Shown here in pieces: positions 48,989-59,500 of a DNA stretch of 64,000 bases; within the stretch, counting starts at the first letter, position 1, and every line of letters starts with the position of its first letter. Position numbers and translations under genes: made by a program. Below the pieces are notes generated by a model. It was not told the DNA's origin. It was given only the letters and a program-made list of their open reading frames with translations, and made no database searches. The stretch spans positions 3,596,001-3,660,000 of the forward strand of contig NZ_CP080382.1 of assembly GCF_019443425.1 (NCBI RefSeq), given 5' to 3'. This DNA is from Arthrobacter sp. PAMC25284 (GTDB lineage: Bacteria; Actinomycetota; Actinomycetes; Actinomycetales; Micrococcaceae).

Positions 48989-51747
48989 GTGGCATCACTA
49001 ATCGAAAAACTTCTCCGCACGGGTGACAAAAAGACCCTGCGCCAATTGCGGAACTATGCCGATTCCATTAATGCCCTGGAGTCCTCGTTCAAGACCTTTA
49101 CGGACGCGGAACTGCGCGAAGAAACCGACCGGCTCCGTACGCGTCATGCGGACGGCGAGATGCTGGATGATCTCCTGCCCGAGGCGTTCGCCGCCGTGCG
49201 GGAGGCATCCTCGCGCACGCTCGGCATGCGTCACTTTGACGTGCAGCTGATGGGCGGCGCGGCCCTGCATCTGGGCAACATTGCCGAGATGAAGACCGGT
49301 GAAGGCAAGACCCTGGTGGCCACCGCTCCGGCTTATCTCAATGCCCTCTCAGGCAAGGGCGTCCACGTGGTGACCGTCAACGACTACCTTGCCGAGTACC
49401 AGTCGGAACTTATGGGTCGCGTCTACCGCTTCCTCGGCCTCAGCAGCGGCTGCATCCTCTCGAACCAGGACCCGGCGTACCGCCGCGAGCAGTACGCTGC
49501 CGACATCACCTACGGCACCAACAACGAATTCGGCTTTGATTACCTGCGGGATAACATGGCGTGGGACCAGTCAGAACTCGTCCAGCGCGGTCATAACTTC
49601 GCCATCGTCGATGAAGTCGACTCGATCCTTATTGACGAGGGCCCGGACCCCACTGATCATTTCCGGACCCGCCCAGGGGGACACGAACCGCTGGTACAGC
49701 GAGTTCGCCAAACTCGTTACGCGCCTGAAGCCTGAGCTCGACTACGAAGTGGACGAGAAGAAGCGCACTGTTGGTGTGCTGGAGGCCGGGATCGAGAAGA
49801 TCGAGGATTACCTCGGCATCCACAATCTCTACGAGTCCGCAAACACGCCGCTGATCGGCTTCCTGAACAACGCCATCAAGGCCAAGGAACTGTTCAAGCG
49901 GGACAAGGACTACGTCATCATGAACGGCGAAGCCCTGATCGTGGACGAGCACACCGGTCGAATCCTGGCCGGACGCCGTTACAACGAAGGCATGCACCAG
50001 GCCATCGAAGCCAAAGAAGGCGTCGAGATCAAAGCCGAAAACCAGACGCTCGCCACGGTTACCCTGCAGAATTACTTCCGTATGTATGGCAAGCTCGCCG
50101 GCATGACCGGTACGGCCGAGACCGAGGCCGCCGAGTTCATGAGCACCTACAAGCTCGGGGTCGTGGCCATCCCGACCAACAAGGACATGCAGCGGATCGA
50201 CCAGGCGGACCTGGTTTACAAGAACGAAGTCGTTAAGTTCGACGCCGTTGTGCAGGATATTGCAGAGCGGCACGCGAAAGGCCAGCCGGTCCTTGTCGGC
50301 ACCACCAGCGTCGAAAAGAGCGAATACCTCTCCGGTCTGCTGGCTAAGGAAGGCGTCCGGCACGAGGTTCTCAACGCCAAGAACCACGCCCGTGAAGCTT
50401 CCATCGTCGCCCAGGCCGGACGCAAGGGCGCCGTGACCGTAGCGACCAACATGGCAGGCCGCGGCACCGACATCATGCTCGGCGGCAACGCCGAGTTCAC
50501 CGCCGTCGCTGAATTGGCCAAGCAGGGATTGGACCCGCAGGAGAATTCCGAGGAATACGAGGCCGCATGGCCGGCCGCGATGGAGACCGCGAAGCTGTCC
50601 GTTAAGGAGGAACACGCGGAAGTTCTCGACCTCGGGGGGCTGTACGTGCTCGGCACCGAACGGCACGAGTCCCGCCGCATCGACAACCAGCTCCGCGGCC
50701 GTTCCGGCCGGCAGGGCGATCCGGGTGAGTCGCGTTTCTACCTGTCCCTGACCGATGACCTGATGCGGCTGTTCAATTCCGGCGCCGCCGAACGGCTCAT
50801 GAACAGCTCCGTTCCTGACGACGTCGCGCTCGAATCCAAGCTCGTCTCCCGCGCCATCGCCTCGGCGCAGGGCCAGGTGGAGGGCCGGAATGCGGAGCAG
50901 CGCAAGAACGTCCTCAAGTACGACGACGTCCTGAACCGCCAGCGTGAGGCGATTTACGGCGACCGGCGCCGGATCCTCGAAGGCGGGGACCTGCACGAGA
51001 AAGTCCAGTTCTTCCTCGAAGACACCATTACCGCGTTCATCGACGGCGCGACGGCGGAAGGCACCGGCGACGACTGGGACTTCAACCTGCTCTGGACCAA
51101 CCTCAAGACGCTCTACCCGGTGACCGTCACGCCGCACGATCTGATTGATGAGGCCGGCGGCACTTCCCGGATCACGGTTGAGTTCCTCAAGGAGGAAATC
51201 CTCTCCGATGCACGGCTCGTCTACCAGGGCCCGGGAACGAGCCATCGGCGATGACAGCATGCGCGAACTGGAGCGCCGGGTTGTGCTGTCCGTGATCGGG
51301 CGGAAGTGGCAGGAACACCTGTATGAGATGGACTATCTGAAGGAAGGCATCGGCCTGCGCGCGATGGCCCAGCGCGATCCACTGGTCGAGTACCAGCGCG
51401 AAGGGTTCATCATGTTCCAGGCCATGATGGAGGCCATCCGGGAGGAAAGCGTTGGCTTCCTGTTCAACCTCGATGTCGAGATCACTCCGGCCACAGACGT
51501 GGTCGTGACCGACGCCGAGGGCGGGCACACTGAGCACCGCGACGTCCAGATTCACGCGGCAGGACTTGAGGCGCCCGAGAAGCCGGCCCAGTTGCAGTAC
51601 ACAGCCCCGGGGGAGGACGGTGCTGCCCAGACCCGCATCGAGGCCAAGGGGTCCGGACGAACCGGAAAACCGGCGAAGTCAGGAAACCCCGCGAAGGCAG
51701 CGGGACAGGACGCCGGACGCCGCACGGCCAAGAAGAAGCGCCGCTAA
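48989..51747 (+). CDS. secA: SecA preprotein translocase ATPase, frame interrupted twice
   Basis: This is the motor of Sec protein export, essential in all bacteria. GTG 48989 gives [23 protein letters not shown]1 Walker A is [24 protein letters not shown]-like region [20 protein letters not shown] requires skipping one base at GGGCCC 49639–49644. NBD2 has [14 protein letters not shown], and DRQL-like [19 protein letters not shown] second skip at GGGCCC 51227–51232 restores [20 protein letters not shown]. The C-terminal linker is basic with no zinc-binding Cys motif. The corrected length of about 918 residues is typical. Confidence 0.95.
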
Positions 51748-51799
51748 ACCCCGACTGCCGCCATCCGGCACTCGGACTGGCGCAGCCAGGCGTGACATC

Positions 51800-51835
51800 A
51801 AAGGAGGGCTGGAACAACTGTTCCGGCCCTCCTTT
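51800..51835. terminator. Terminator after secA
   Basis: AAAGGAGGGC / GCCCTCCTTT arms with an inner GGAAC/GTTCC pair surround an AACT loop. The ends carry A- and T-rich flanks, so it can serve both the secA and the minus-strand transcript. Confidence 0.85.
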
Positions 51836-51931
51836 CACGTCACCCCCAAGCTCCCGGCCTCCGCCGCCGTCTCCGAAGCCGGTCCCGGCAGCGATGCCCT
51901 GCAGGCGTTCTGACCCCGGGCTGCCGCCTTA

Positions 51932-52381
51932 TTAGCCAATCTCCAGCACGGTGACCCGCCAGACCGCTCTGCTGCGCTCGATCCGCAACGCGACGGCCCG
52001 GATCCGCGCCTCTTCCACAACGACGGCGCACGCTTCGTAGATGTGTTCAGATACCCGGCAGGCGTGGACGGAGCGAACTGAAGGATTGCGGTGAAGCAGT
52101 GCAGCTGTGCGCGAACCGCCGGTCCCCGCGCGCCGGGTGAGCGCCGCACGGTGCTGAAGCGAGGCGACGCACCGCGGATCCAGCCGGCGGGAAAGCTGCT
52201 GTGCCGGCCGGGTACCGGCGAGGACTTCGATGGCCGCCTGCACGGTGCTCCGTGAGATCGCGCAGACTTCCCGGTGGTCCTCGACGCTGCGCCAAGCCCC
52301 CGCCGCGTTTCCGCCGGCCCCGGCCGAAAGCTCCATCACCGCGGCCGCTGTCACGCAAATTCCAGTCAGTGTGCTCATCAT
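51932..52381 (-). CDS. Rv3235-like protein (DUF6459-type)
   Basis: ATG 52381 is chosen, with GAAAGG 4–9 bp upstream; in-frame codons extend far upstream but cross the LysM gene end. The 149-residue protein has a short hydrophobic start (MMSTLTGICVTAAAVMELSA). Downstream come helices and the conserved-looking VHACRVSEHIYEACAVVVEE and RIRAVALRIERSRAVWRVTV ends, typical of small proteins encoded near secA in actinobacteria. The function is unknown. It is probably an operon with the LysM gene upstream on the same strand. Confidence 0.75.
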   Translation of the reverse strand: MMSTLTGICVTAAAVMELSAGAGGNAAGAWRSVEDHREVCAISRSTVQAAIEVLAGTRPAQQLSRRLDPRCVASLQHRAALTRRAGTGGSRTAALLHRNPSVRSVHACRVSEHIYEACAVVVEEARIRAVALRIERSRAVWRVTVLEIG

Positions 52382-52455
52382 GCATCCTTTCAATCGGGCT
52401 GGTTTGGGCCCGGGGCGGGGCTGGGTTGGGTGTGGGCGCTTGGGCCGCGGTCCGA

Positions 52456-53319
52456 TCAGGTCCGGGGCGGAAGGCGGAGGACCTGACCCGGGTGCAGCAG
52501 GTGGGGATCGTCTCCGATGACTTCCCTGTTGGCCTGGTAGAGGCGGGGCCAGGCCCTGGCGATATCGACCTCGGAAGCGTAGGGGCCCAGTGCCGCTGCC
52601 GTAAGGCTCCAGAGCGAGTCTCCTGTACGGACTGTCACAACGGGAATAGCCCCGGTCTGCTCGGCTGAGCGCAGCTGCCGGGTAGCGAGGGAGCCTGGTT
52701 CCACGGCCGGGGCAGGAGGTTTCCACCGCGGATCGATTCCGGCGGGACCGTCGTCAAACCGTTCATTCCGGGGTGTGGCCGGCAACCACGGCACGGTTGC
52801 CGGTGCCCGGGCACCCGCTGCGTGGCCGCTGTCCACCACCCTGTCGGCTCGGGGCGACAAGGTGTCCGCTGGGACCAAGGCAGCCGCTACGGAAAACTCA
52901 ACTGTCCGGGGCACACCGAGCCCAGCGTGCGGAGCGGAAGCGCTGGCGAGCGGGGCAGCGACCAGCTGAAGCCCAAAGACGGCGAGGGCCAGACGTCGCA
53001 TAAAGACCGGGCTCAGCGACCCGGCGACGGCAGCGGCGCGAGTCCGGCCGCTCCGTTCCAGCGCGGCTGCAGTGATCGCAATTACGGCGGAGGTCGCCCA
53101 CCAGCCAAGCACGATCAGTCCGGCCAGCGTCGCTGCGAGTCCGATCTGGTCCTCGAAGCCCATGGTCTGCCGGCCGCCCGGAGGATGCTGCCACCGTTGT
53201 ACGAGGCTGTTCCCCGTGGCTGCCAGGAAGCCTCCCAGCAGCAGGATCACGGCAGCTACCGCGGCATCGTCCCTCATGGTGCCTGGAGTTCCATGTTTCG
53301 GTGATTCCGTCGTATCCAT
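52456..53319 (-). CDS. Membrane-anchored LysM domain protein
   Basis: The 287-residue protein has an N-terminal cytoplasmic stretch and two hydrophobic helices (VAAVILLLGGFLAATGNSLV; LIVLGWWATSAVIAITAAAL). A third hydrophobic stretch (RLALAVFGLQLVAAPLASA) follows. After a Pro-rich linker the C-terminal LysM domain (VRTGDSLWSLTAAALGPYAS; HLLHPGQVLRLPPRT) should bind peptidoglycan. The promoter region holds the phased TTGA array described separately. The function in the wall is not known. Confidence 0.88.
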   Translation of the reverse strand: MDTTESPKHGTPGTMRDDAAVAAVILLLGGFLAATGNSLVQRWQHPPGGRQTMGFEDQIGLAATLAGLIVLGWWATSAVIAITAAALERSGRTRAAAVAGSLSPVFMRRLALAVFGLQLVAAPLASASAPHAGLGVPRTVEFSVAAALVPADTLSPRADRVVDSGHAAGARAPATVPWLPATPRNERFDDGPAGIDPRWKPPAPAVEPGSLATRQLRSAEQTGAIPVVTVRTGDSLWSLTAAALGPYASEVDIARAWPRLYQANREVIGDDPHLLHPGQVLRLPPRT

Positions 53320-53346
53320 CGGGTGACCACCCTTTGATTAGATGTC

Positions 53347-53382
53347 TGTTGATGATGTTTGATCTTGTTTGAGACAGTTTGA
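53347..53382. promoter_or_regulatory. 10-bp phased TTGA direct-repeat array
   Basis: TTGA occurs at 53349–53352, 53359–53362, 53369–53372 and 53379–53382, exactly 10 bp apart. The last three are within GTTTGA. Read on the minus strand this is TCAAAC-N4 repeated, which puts all copies on one face of the helix. It lies in the 103-bp AT-rich gap between the divergent LysM gene and the 53423 gene, where a regulator could bind as a head-to-tail filament. Confidence 0.55.
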
Positions 53383-53422
53383 ACTCTCCTGAGGTCATTT
53401 GTCTAGACAGGGAGGGAGGGTT

Positions 53423-54061
53423 GTGAACGCAACAAGCCGGAGCCCCATTGATCCCTGCGGCAGACGTGCCTACGCTGACGCCATGCGTTGGGAGGCCTTG
53501 TTTGACGATCTCGAGACCCAGGCGGCCGCAAGCGAACGGCTGGACTTCGACGCGGAAGTCGCCGAGCGGGCGCGTCTGGACGGTGCCGCGGTTGAACTTG
53601 GGGACCGGCTCCGGGGGTCCCTTGGCGTGAATATCCGGGTCCGGCTAACCATGGGGACCGTGCTTGAAGGAACGGTAGGCCACGTCGGGCGCCAGGCGCT
53701 GGTGCTCCTCGAACCGCGGCACCAGATCCTCGTTCCCTACACAGCGGTGATCCAGTACACCGGTCTGGGGCGCCTCGCGGTGACGGAACCGCCGGGCGTC
53801 CATCACCGGCTGAGCCTGGCGAGTTCGCTGCGCGGGCTGGCCCGGGACCGCTCACTACTGTCGGTCCTGGTCACCTCCGGGCAGGCCCGGCCGGAGGAGC
53901 CTGCGCTCCATGGCGTTATCGACCGGGTGGGGCAGGATTTCCTGGACCTGGCCCTGATCCATGCGGGTGAAGACCGGCGGGCGGCCAATGTACGCGACGT
54001 CGCGACCATCCCTTTTCAGGCACTGGCGGGTATCCGGTCTGCCCGGGCCGCCGTCGGGTAG
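53423..54061 (+). CDS. Conserved hypothetical protein (Sm-like/barrel-like middle domain possible)
   Basis: I do not recognise a named family. GTG 53423 has GGAGGGAGGG just upstream; ATG 53483 (MRWEALFDDLETQ) is an equally plausible start and may be the conserved one. The C-terminal two thirds read as short beta-strands (NIRVRLTMGTVLEGTVGHVG; QALVLLEPRHQILVPYTAVI). The end is a conserved-looking DVATIPFQALAGIRSAR. It is divergent from the LysM gene and convergent with the HTH gene, and may share the TTGA array. Confidence 0.75.
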   Translation: MNATSRSPIDPCGRRAYADAMRWEALFDDLETQAAASERLDFDAEVAERARLDGAAVELGDRLRGSLGVNIRVRLTMGTVLEGTVGHVGRQALVLLEPRHQILVPYTAVIQYTGLGRLAVTEPPGVHHRLSLASSLRGLARDRSLLSVLVTSGQARPEEPALHGVIDRVGQDFLDLALIHAGEDRRAANVRDVATIPFQALAGIRSARAAVG

Positions 54062-54139
54062 GGAATACAGCTCCGGGCCTCCCCATGGCGGGTCCATGCG
54101 GTGGCCTGCCCGCCGGCAAGGGTCGGGGCGCTCCCGGCG

Positions 54140-54361
54140 TCAGTTGCCGGCTGACTTGGCTTTGGCCTCTTCAATCATCCGGCTGGCCTCGGCATACCGC
54201 TCCTCGATGTACTGCTCAAGCATCTTTTCCTCAACACGCCACTGTCCGCGCCCACCGACCTGAATCGCTTTGAGTTCACCACTGCGGACCAGAGCGTAGG
54301 CAGCGGGGGAGTTGATCTGGAGCTGCTCGGCAACATCTGCGAGGGTCAGGAATCGTGGCAT
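54140..54361 (-). CDS. Small helix-turn-helix protein (excisionase/BldC-like MerR-type fold)
   Basis: The 73-residue protein is a single winged-HTH: FLTLADVAEQLQINSPAAYA, then LVRSGELKAIQVGGRGQWRV, with a C-terminal helix (EKMLEQYIEERYAEASRMIE). The size and fold match BldC-type and excisionase-type DNA-binding proteins, which bind as multimers on direct repeats. No integrase is nearby, so phage excision is unlikely. It is divergent from the SAF protein. Regulation of the local genes is inference. Confidence 0.85.
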   Translation of the reverse strand: MPRFLTLADVAEQLQINSPAAYALVRSGELKAIQVGGRGQWRVEEKMLEQYIEERYAEASRMIEEAKAKSAGN

Positions 54362-54515
54362 GCTCTCATTTTGCCACTGTTGCCGTCATACGGGGCCGTT
54401 ATCCACAGTTTGTGCGTGTTTGGCTTTGTCTCTTCCGCCGGGACCTTTTGGACGTGAGAATGGTGGAATCCGGCACCCAGGGTGCGGGCGGCGACGGCAG
54501 TGGGGAGCAGTACGT

Positions 54516-55154
54516 ATGAGTGGCAGTGTCAACGCGGCACGATTGAAGAAGCCGTCCTGGAAAGATCCCCGGCTCCTCATCGGCATACTGCTCGTCCTGG
54601 CCTCGGTTGTTGGTGTCGTCTCGCTCGTCGGTGCCGCGGACCGCACCTCCGAGGCCTACGCGGCCAGGGAATCGATTGCCGTCGGTGAGACGCTGACGAC
54701 GGACAAGCTGTACCTGGTCAGGGTCCGTCTCGGCGACGTGGCCGGGCATTACCTGACGCCGGAGACAGGCCTGCGTGACGGACTCGTTGCAGTGCAGCGG
54801 ATCGGCAAGGACCAGCTGCTCCCGCGCGAAAGCGTCGGGCCGGTCGACAGTCTGAACCGCAAACCGGTGGCTGTCACCATCGAAGAGAGCCTCCCGGTGC
54901 AGGCCGTGGCCGGCTCCCGGGTAGACGTCTGGGTCGCACTCCCGGATGCCCGCAACGGCTTCAACGATCCGGACCTGCTGCTGCCGGGCGCCGAAATCGC
55001 AGAGATCACCGCGGGCAGCACCGCCCTGGGATCGTCCCGTTCCACTGTCGTGATGGTCCTTGTCCCGGACGCCCAGATGCCCAGACTCCTCGGGGCGCAG
55101 GCCAACAAGGCGAAGATATCGGTTGTCTGGAACCCCGGGGGAGCCTCGCGATGA
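54516..55154 (+). CDS. SAF domain membrane protein (CpaB/RcpC-like)
   Basis: ATG 54516 has GGGGAG 8 bp upstream. After a short basic start (MSGSVNAARLKKPSWKDPRL) one transmembrane helix (IGILLVLASVVGVVSLVGAA) anchors the protein. A SAF domain follows (YAARESIAVGETLTTDKLYL) and then a CpaB-like region (KPVAVTIEESLPVQAVAGSR; VDVWVALPDA). CpaB proteins assist Flp/Tad pilus secretion. Its stop overlaps the CpaE-like start by 4 bp. Confidence 0.83.
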   Translation: MSGSVNAARLKKPSWKDPRLLIGILLVLASVVGVVSLVGAADRTSEAYAARESIAVGETLTTDKLYLVRVRLGDVAGHYLTPETGLRDGLVAVQRIGKDQLLPRESVGPVDSLNRKPVAVTIEESLPVQAVAGSRVDVWVALPDARNGFNDPDLLLPGAEIAEITAGSTALGSSRSTVVMVLVPDAQMPRLLGAQANKAKISVVWNPGGASR

Positions 55155-56461
55155 ACATTCCTGTTGTCACGGTGGGGCACGCGCGGGATGATCTCGTCGG
55201 TGGCCTTGAGCGCCTCCACGGTCCGGTCTCCGTGGTCCGGCGGTGCGGTGAGCTCGCTGAACTGCTCGCCGCTTGCCAAAGCGGACTGGCGCGCGCCGCC
55301 GTCGTGGCTGACGGCAGTGAAGAGTTGACGGCATCCATGGTGGACCGCCTGTCCGCGGTCGGAGTGGCCGTGGTCGCCCTGACAGACAGCGGCGCGGAAA
55401 TGACCCGGTTGCACGGGATCGGCGTCGCGGCGGAGCCGCGTGCCGTTGATCCGGCGGCACTTGCGCTTCGAATCTCCGCCGCCGTGGCCCAGCTCGGTGG
55501 CGCGGGTCCCAGGCCGCACCTGGCCGCCGGGAGGTTCGCTGACCCCGGTCCTTCACCGCTCCCCGCCGGCCCGGGGCCGGCCAGCGCAGCGGCCGCTGCG
55601 GGCCGCGGGACGATTATTGCTGTTTGGGGGCCGTGCGGCTCGCCCGGCAGGAGCCTCGTGGCCGCCAACATCGCCGGGGAGCTGGCGGCCGAAGGCAAGT
55701 CCGTGATGCTGGTGGACGCCGACAGCTACGGCGCGAGCATCGCTGCGATGCTCGGGCTGTTGGACGAGGCGGCCGGTCTCGCGCAGGCCTGCCGGCTGGC
55801 AGACCAGGGGGTGCTCGAACCTGATGCGCTGCTCAAAATTGCGACGCCGCTGGCCACCGGGGCGGGGACGCTCCATGTGCTCACCGGAATTACCAGATCG
55901 GACCGGTGGACGGAACTCCGGGCTGCGGCCCTGTCCCTCGTCCTGGAACGGGCGAGGGACGTTGCCGCGGTCACCGTCATCGACACCGGCTTCTGTCTGG
56001 AGGCCGACGAAGAACTGAGCTTCGACACGATGGCGCCGCGCCGCAACGCGGCCACGCTCCGGTCGTTGGAGCTGGCTGACACCATCTTTGTTGTCGGAGC
56101 CGCAGACTCGATTGGAGTCCCGCGGCTCGTCCGGGGCCTCGCCGAGCTGGCGGCGGCGGTGCCCGATGCTGCCCCCCGGGTGGTGCTGAACAAGGTCCGT
56201 CCGTCGTCCGTGGGCCGCTCTCCCGAGCGTCAATTGCGCGAGGCGTGGGAACGGTACGGTCCGGCGGTACCGCTTTCGGCGTTCCTGCCGGCGGATCCCG
56301 ACGTGTGCGACGCGGCGCTGCTCGCCGGCTCGCTACTGCTGGAGGCGCACCCCGAATCGCCCCTCCGGAAGTCGATTGCCCGACTGGTTTGTGCAACCGA
56401 CCAGCAAAAACGCAAAACCTCTGTCTTTACTGCCACAGCGAAGCGCCGGGCAAAGGGTTAG
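55151..56461 (+). CDS. CpaE/MinD-like P-loop ATPase
   Basis: The 436-residue protein has an N-terminal receiver-like domain (TVGHARDDLVGGLERLHGPV), then a Gly/Pro-rich linker. The MinD-type ATPase begins at about residue 155 (IIAVWGPCGSPGRSLVAANI). The loop is GPCGSPGRS, where a canonical deviant Walker A would have GxGKT/KGGxGKT; the second Lys is replaced by Arg. VMLVDADSYGASIAAMLGLL is the switch region. In Tad systems CpaE is a pilus-localisation factor. No pilin, TadA or prepilin peptidase gene is visible here. Confidence 0.8.
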   Translation: MNIPVVTVGHARDDLVGGLERLHGPVSVVRRCGELAELLAACQSGLARAAVVADGSEELTASMVDRLSAVGVAVVALTDSGAEMTRLHGIGVAAEPRAVDPAALALRISAAVAQLGGAGPRPHLAAGRFADPGPSPLPAGPGPASAAAAAGRGTIIAVWGPCGSPGRSLVAANIAGELAAEGKSVMLVDADSYGASIAAMLGLLDEAAGLAQACRLADQGVLEPDALLKIATPLATGAGTLHVLTGITRSDRWTELRAAALSLVLERARDVAAVTVIDTGFCLEADEELSFDTMAPRRNAATLRSLELADTIFVVGAADSIGVPRLVRGLAELAAAVPDAAPRVVLNKVRPSSVGRSPERQLREAWERYGPAVPLSAFLPADPDVCDAALLAGSLLLEAHPESPLRKSIARLVCATDQQKRKTSVFTATAKRRAKG

Positions 56462-56519
56462 GGTCATCGTAGAGGCCGCAAAGAAGCGGCAATGAACTTC
56501 TTGATGGAGGCGTTTGTCG

Positions 56520-59500
56520 ATGTCGTCTGAGTCCAGCGTGGATGATCAAACAGTCTCGGTGGGTGCCGGCGACGGCTACCTCGGTGACTACTACGAGCAC
56601 CTCGCAGAGGAAGACGCCCGCTCCTATGCCACGGACGTCCTGTCCGCCCGTGCCGGGATGCACTATCGGCTGGCCGCCCAGCGGCACCCGGGTACGGCCA
56701 AGGTTTCCATCGTCGATGAGCCGGACTGCAGCGTCGTTTACATCGTCACCGATGACATGCCCTTCCTGGTCGACTCGGTCAACGCCGAGCTCGTGCGGCA
56801 GAATGCCCCGATCCATCTCGTCCTGCACCCCCTCTTTGTTGTCACCCGAAACCGCGAAACCGGAACGCTGGTAAAAGTCGCCCGGGTTCCCTCCCACCTC
56901 GGCATCTCCAGCGGTGACACCGCGGCCATGCCCAACCTGTCCGCCTTGATTGCCCAGGGTGACAACGCCTCGCACATGGAATCCTGGATCGCCGTCGAAA
57001 TCGACGCTGTGGACGACGAAGCGCGCAAGGAGCTGACCGAAGGGATCAGCCGTGTGCTCGGCGACGTCCGTGCCGCAGTCGAGGACTGGCAAAAGATGCG
57101 GTTCAAGGCCCTCGAGATCGCCAGCGAACTGGAGAAGGTGGTCCACCCCGACCAAATCGCGGAAGTCCGGCAGGCCTCGGACCTGTTGCGCTGGATGGAC
57201 GATGGTAATTTCACTTTTCTCGGCTACCGCGCCTACGACCTCACGAATGACGCGGGCGAGGACGTCCTGGCCCTGCGCGATGAGAGCGGCCTGGGCCTGC
57301 TCCGGCACGCCGATAAGCGCCAGATCCATCACCTGACCGAGGCCGGACGCAAAAAAGCGCGCGAGAAACGGGCCCTGGTCATCACTAAAGCCAACTCCCG
57401 TTCCACCGTGCACCGGCCGGCTTACCTTGACTACATCGGCGTTAAGAGCTTCGACGCTGCCGGCAACGTCAATGGCGAACGCCGCTTCATTGGTCTGCTG
57501 GCCACCAGCGCCTACTCCGGTTCCGTCCGGGACATCCCGGTTGTCCGGGAGAAAGTAGCCGCCGTGCTGCGGGACGCCGGATTCCCGCCGGATTCGCACT
57601 CGGGCAAGGACTTGCTGGGCATTCTGGAAACGTACCCGCGCGATGAGCTTTTCCAGATCGAAATCCCGGACCTGGCTGCCACCGTCACGGGCATCCAGCG
57701 GCTGCAGGAGCGCCGCCGGACGCGGTTGTTCCTCCGGCCGGACACCTACGGCCGGTTCATGTCCGCCGTTGTATACCTGCCCCGCGACCGCTACACCACC
57801 AACGTGCGGCTGCGCATCGAACAGGAACTGCGGGAGACCTTCGACGCCGTCACCATCGACTTCGAGGCGCGGATGACCGAATCCGCCCTGGCCCGGCTGT
57901 TCTTCCGCATCCGGCTGCCGAAAGACGCGGATGTCAGCGACGTCAACGCCCAGGAGCTGGAGAAGCGACTGGTCCGGGCGGCACGTTCCTGGAGCGAGGG
58001 CATCGCCGAGGTCCTGCAGGCAAAGACCGGGACTTACGGTGCAGACAGGGCGGCAGAGCTGGCCTCGCTGTGGGCCGAGGCCTTCCCCGCCGGCTACCGC
58101 GTGGACTACGAGGTCGAGGACGCCCTCGAGGATATCGATCGGTTCGAAAAATACGGTGCTGCGGCAGAACGTGCCGGGGACGGCGTGGCGGATAAACCGG
58201 GCGTGCACGTCTACCTGCCGGTGGGCGCCGGAGCAACACTGGAAGAGGACGCACGCGTCAAGCTCTACATGCTGGAACCCAAGAGCCTCAGCCAGATCCT
58301 GCCGTACTTCCACAACCTGGGCCTTGAGGTTCTGGATGAACGCCCGTTCGAGATCCAGACCGCGGACGGCCGCGACTTCTTCCTGTACGACCTGGGGCTG
58401 AAGTACCCGGCCGGGATCGAGCCCCTCGCCACCGGAGCGCTGCTGGCGGAGTCGTTCGGCGCCGCCGTGACCGGGATGGTCGAGTCGGACAGTTTTGACA
58501 GGCTGGTGCTCCGTGAAGGCATGCACTGGCGTCAGGTCGTTGTGCTGCGCGCCTATGCCAAATACATGCGCCAGATGGGCAATACCAACTCCTTCGGATT
58601 CCTGGCCGACACGTTGCTGGCGAACCCGGACGTGACCCGTGCGCTGGCCGCACTGTTCGAGGCCCGCTTTGACCCCGCCATTGACGACGCAGACCGCGGC
58701 GTACGCCAGGACGCAGTGCTTGTTGGGCTGGACGCCGCCATTGAGCAGGTCGCAACCCTGGACGCCGACCGGATTCTGCGGACATTTTCCAACCTCATCC
58801 AGGCGACTCTGCGGACCAACTACTTCCAGAACAAGACTCACCTCAGCTTCAAACTTGATCCGGCAGGCATCGAGGGGCTGCCGTTCCCGCGTCCGGTGTA
58901 TGAGATTTGGGTCTACTCTCCCCGGGTCGAGGGAGTGCACCTGCGCTTCGGCAAGGTCGCCCGCGGCGGGCTCCGCTGGTCGGACCGGAGGGAGGACTTC
59001 CGCACCGAGATCCTCGGCCTCGTCAAGGCCCCAGACCGTCAAGAACGCGGTGATCGTTCCTACCGGGGCCAAGGGCGGGTTCTACGCGAAGCAGCTGCCG
59101 GACCCGGCCGCCGACCGGGGCGCCTGGATGGCCGAGGGCATCGAAAGCTACAAGACCTTCATCAGCGGTCTCCTGGACATCACCGACAACCTGGTCGCGA
59201 CCGGCGGGGACGAGACTCTCGTGCCGCCCTCCGACGTCGTCCGCCATGACGACGACGATTCCTACCTGGTCGTCGCTGCCGATAAGGGCACGGCCTCGTT
59301 CTCCGACATCGCCAACTCCCTGGCCGCCGACTACGGCTTCTGGCTCGGCGATGCCTTCGCATCCGGCGGGTCGGTGGGCTACGACCACAAGGCGATGGGC
59401 ATCACCGCCCGCGGCGCGTGGGAATCGGTAAAGCGCCACTTCAGCGAACTGGACGTCGACACCCAGACCGAGCCCTTCACCGTCGTGGGCGTCGGCGATA

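Noticed and set aside
49389..51254. Programmed frameshifting as an explanation for secA and gdh
   Set aside because: The tracts are GGCC-centred, not known slippery heptamers, and no downstream stimulatory structure was seen. The same signature hits unrelated genes, including an ordinary metabolic enzyme and a transposase.
54140..54361. Phage excisionase
   Set aside because: It has the right size and fold, but no integrase or attachment site is nearby. A chromosomal regulator is more likely.
56427..59072. 881-codon minus-strand ORF opposite gdh
   Set aside because: It is an antisense shadow of a strongly conserved dehydrogenase. It lacks a plausible start with RBS and has typical shadow composition.
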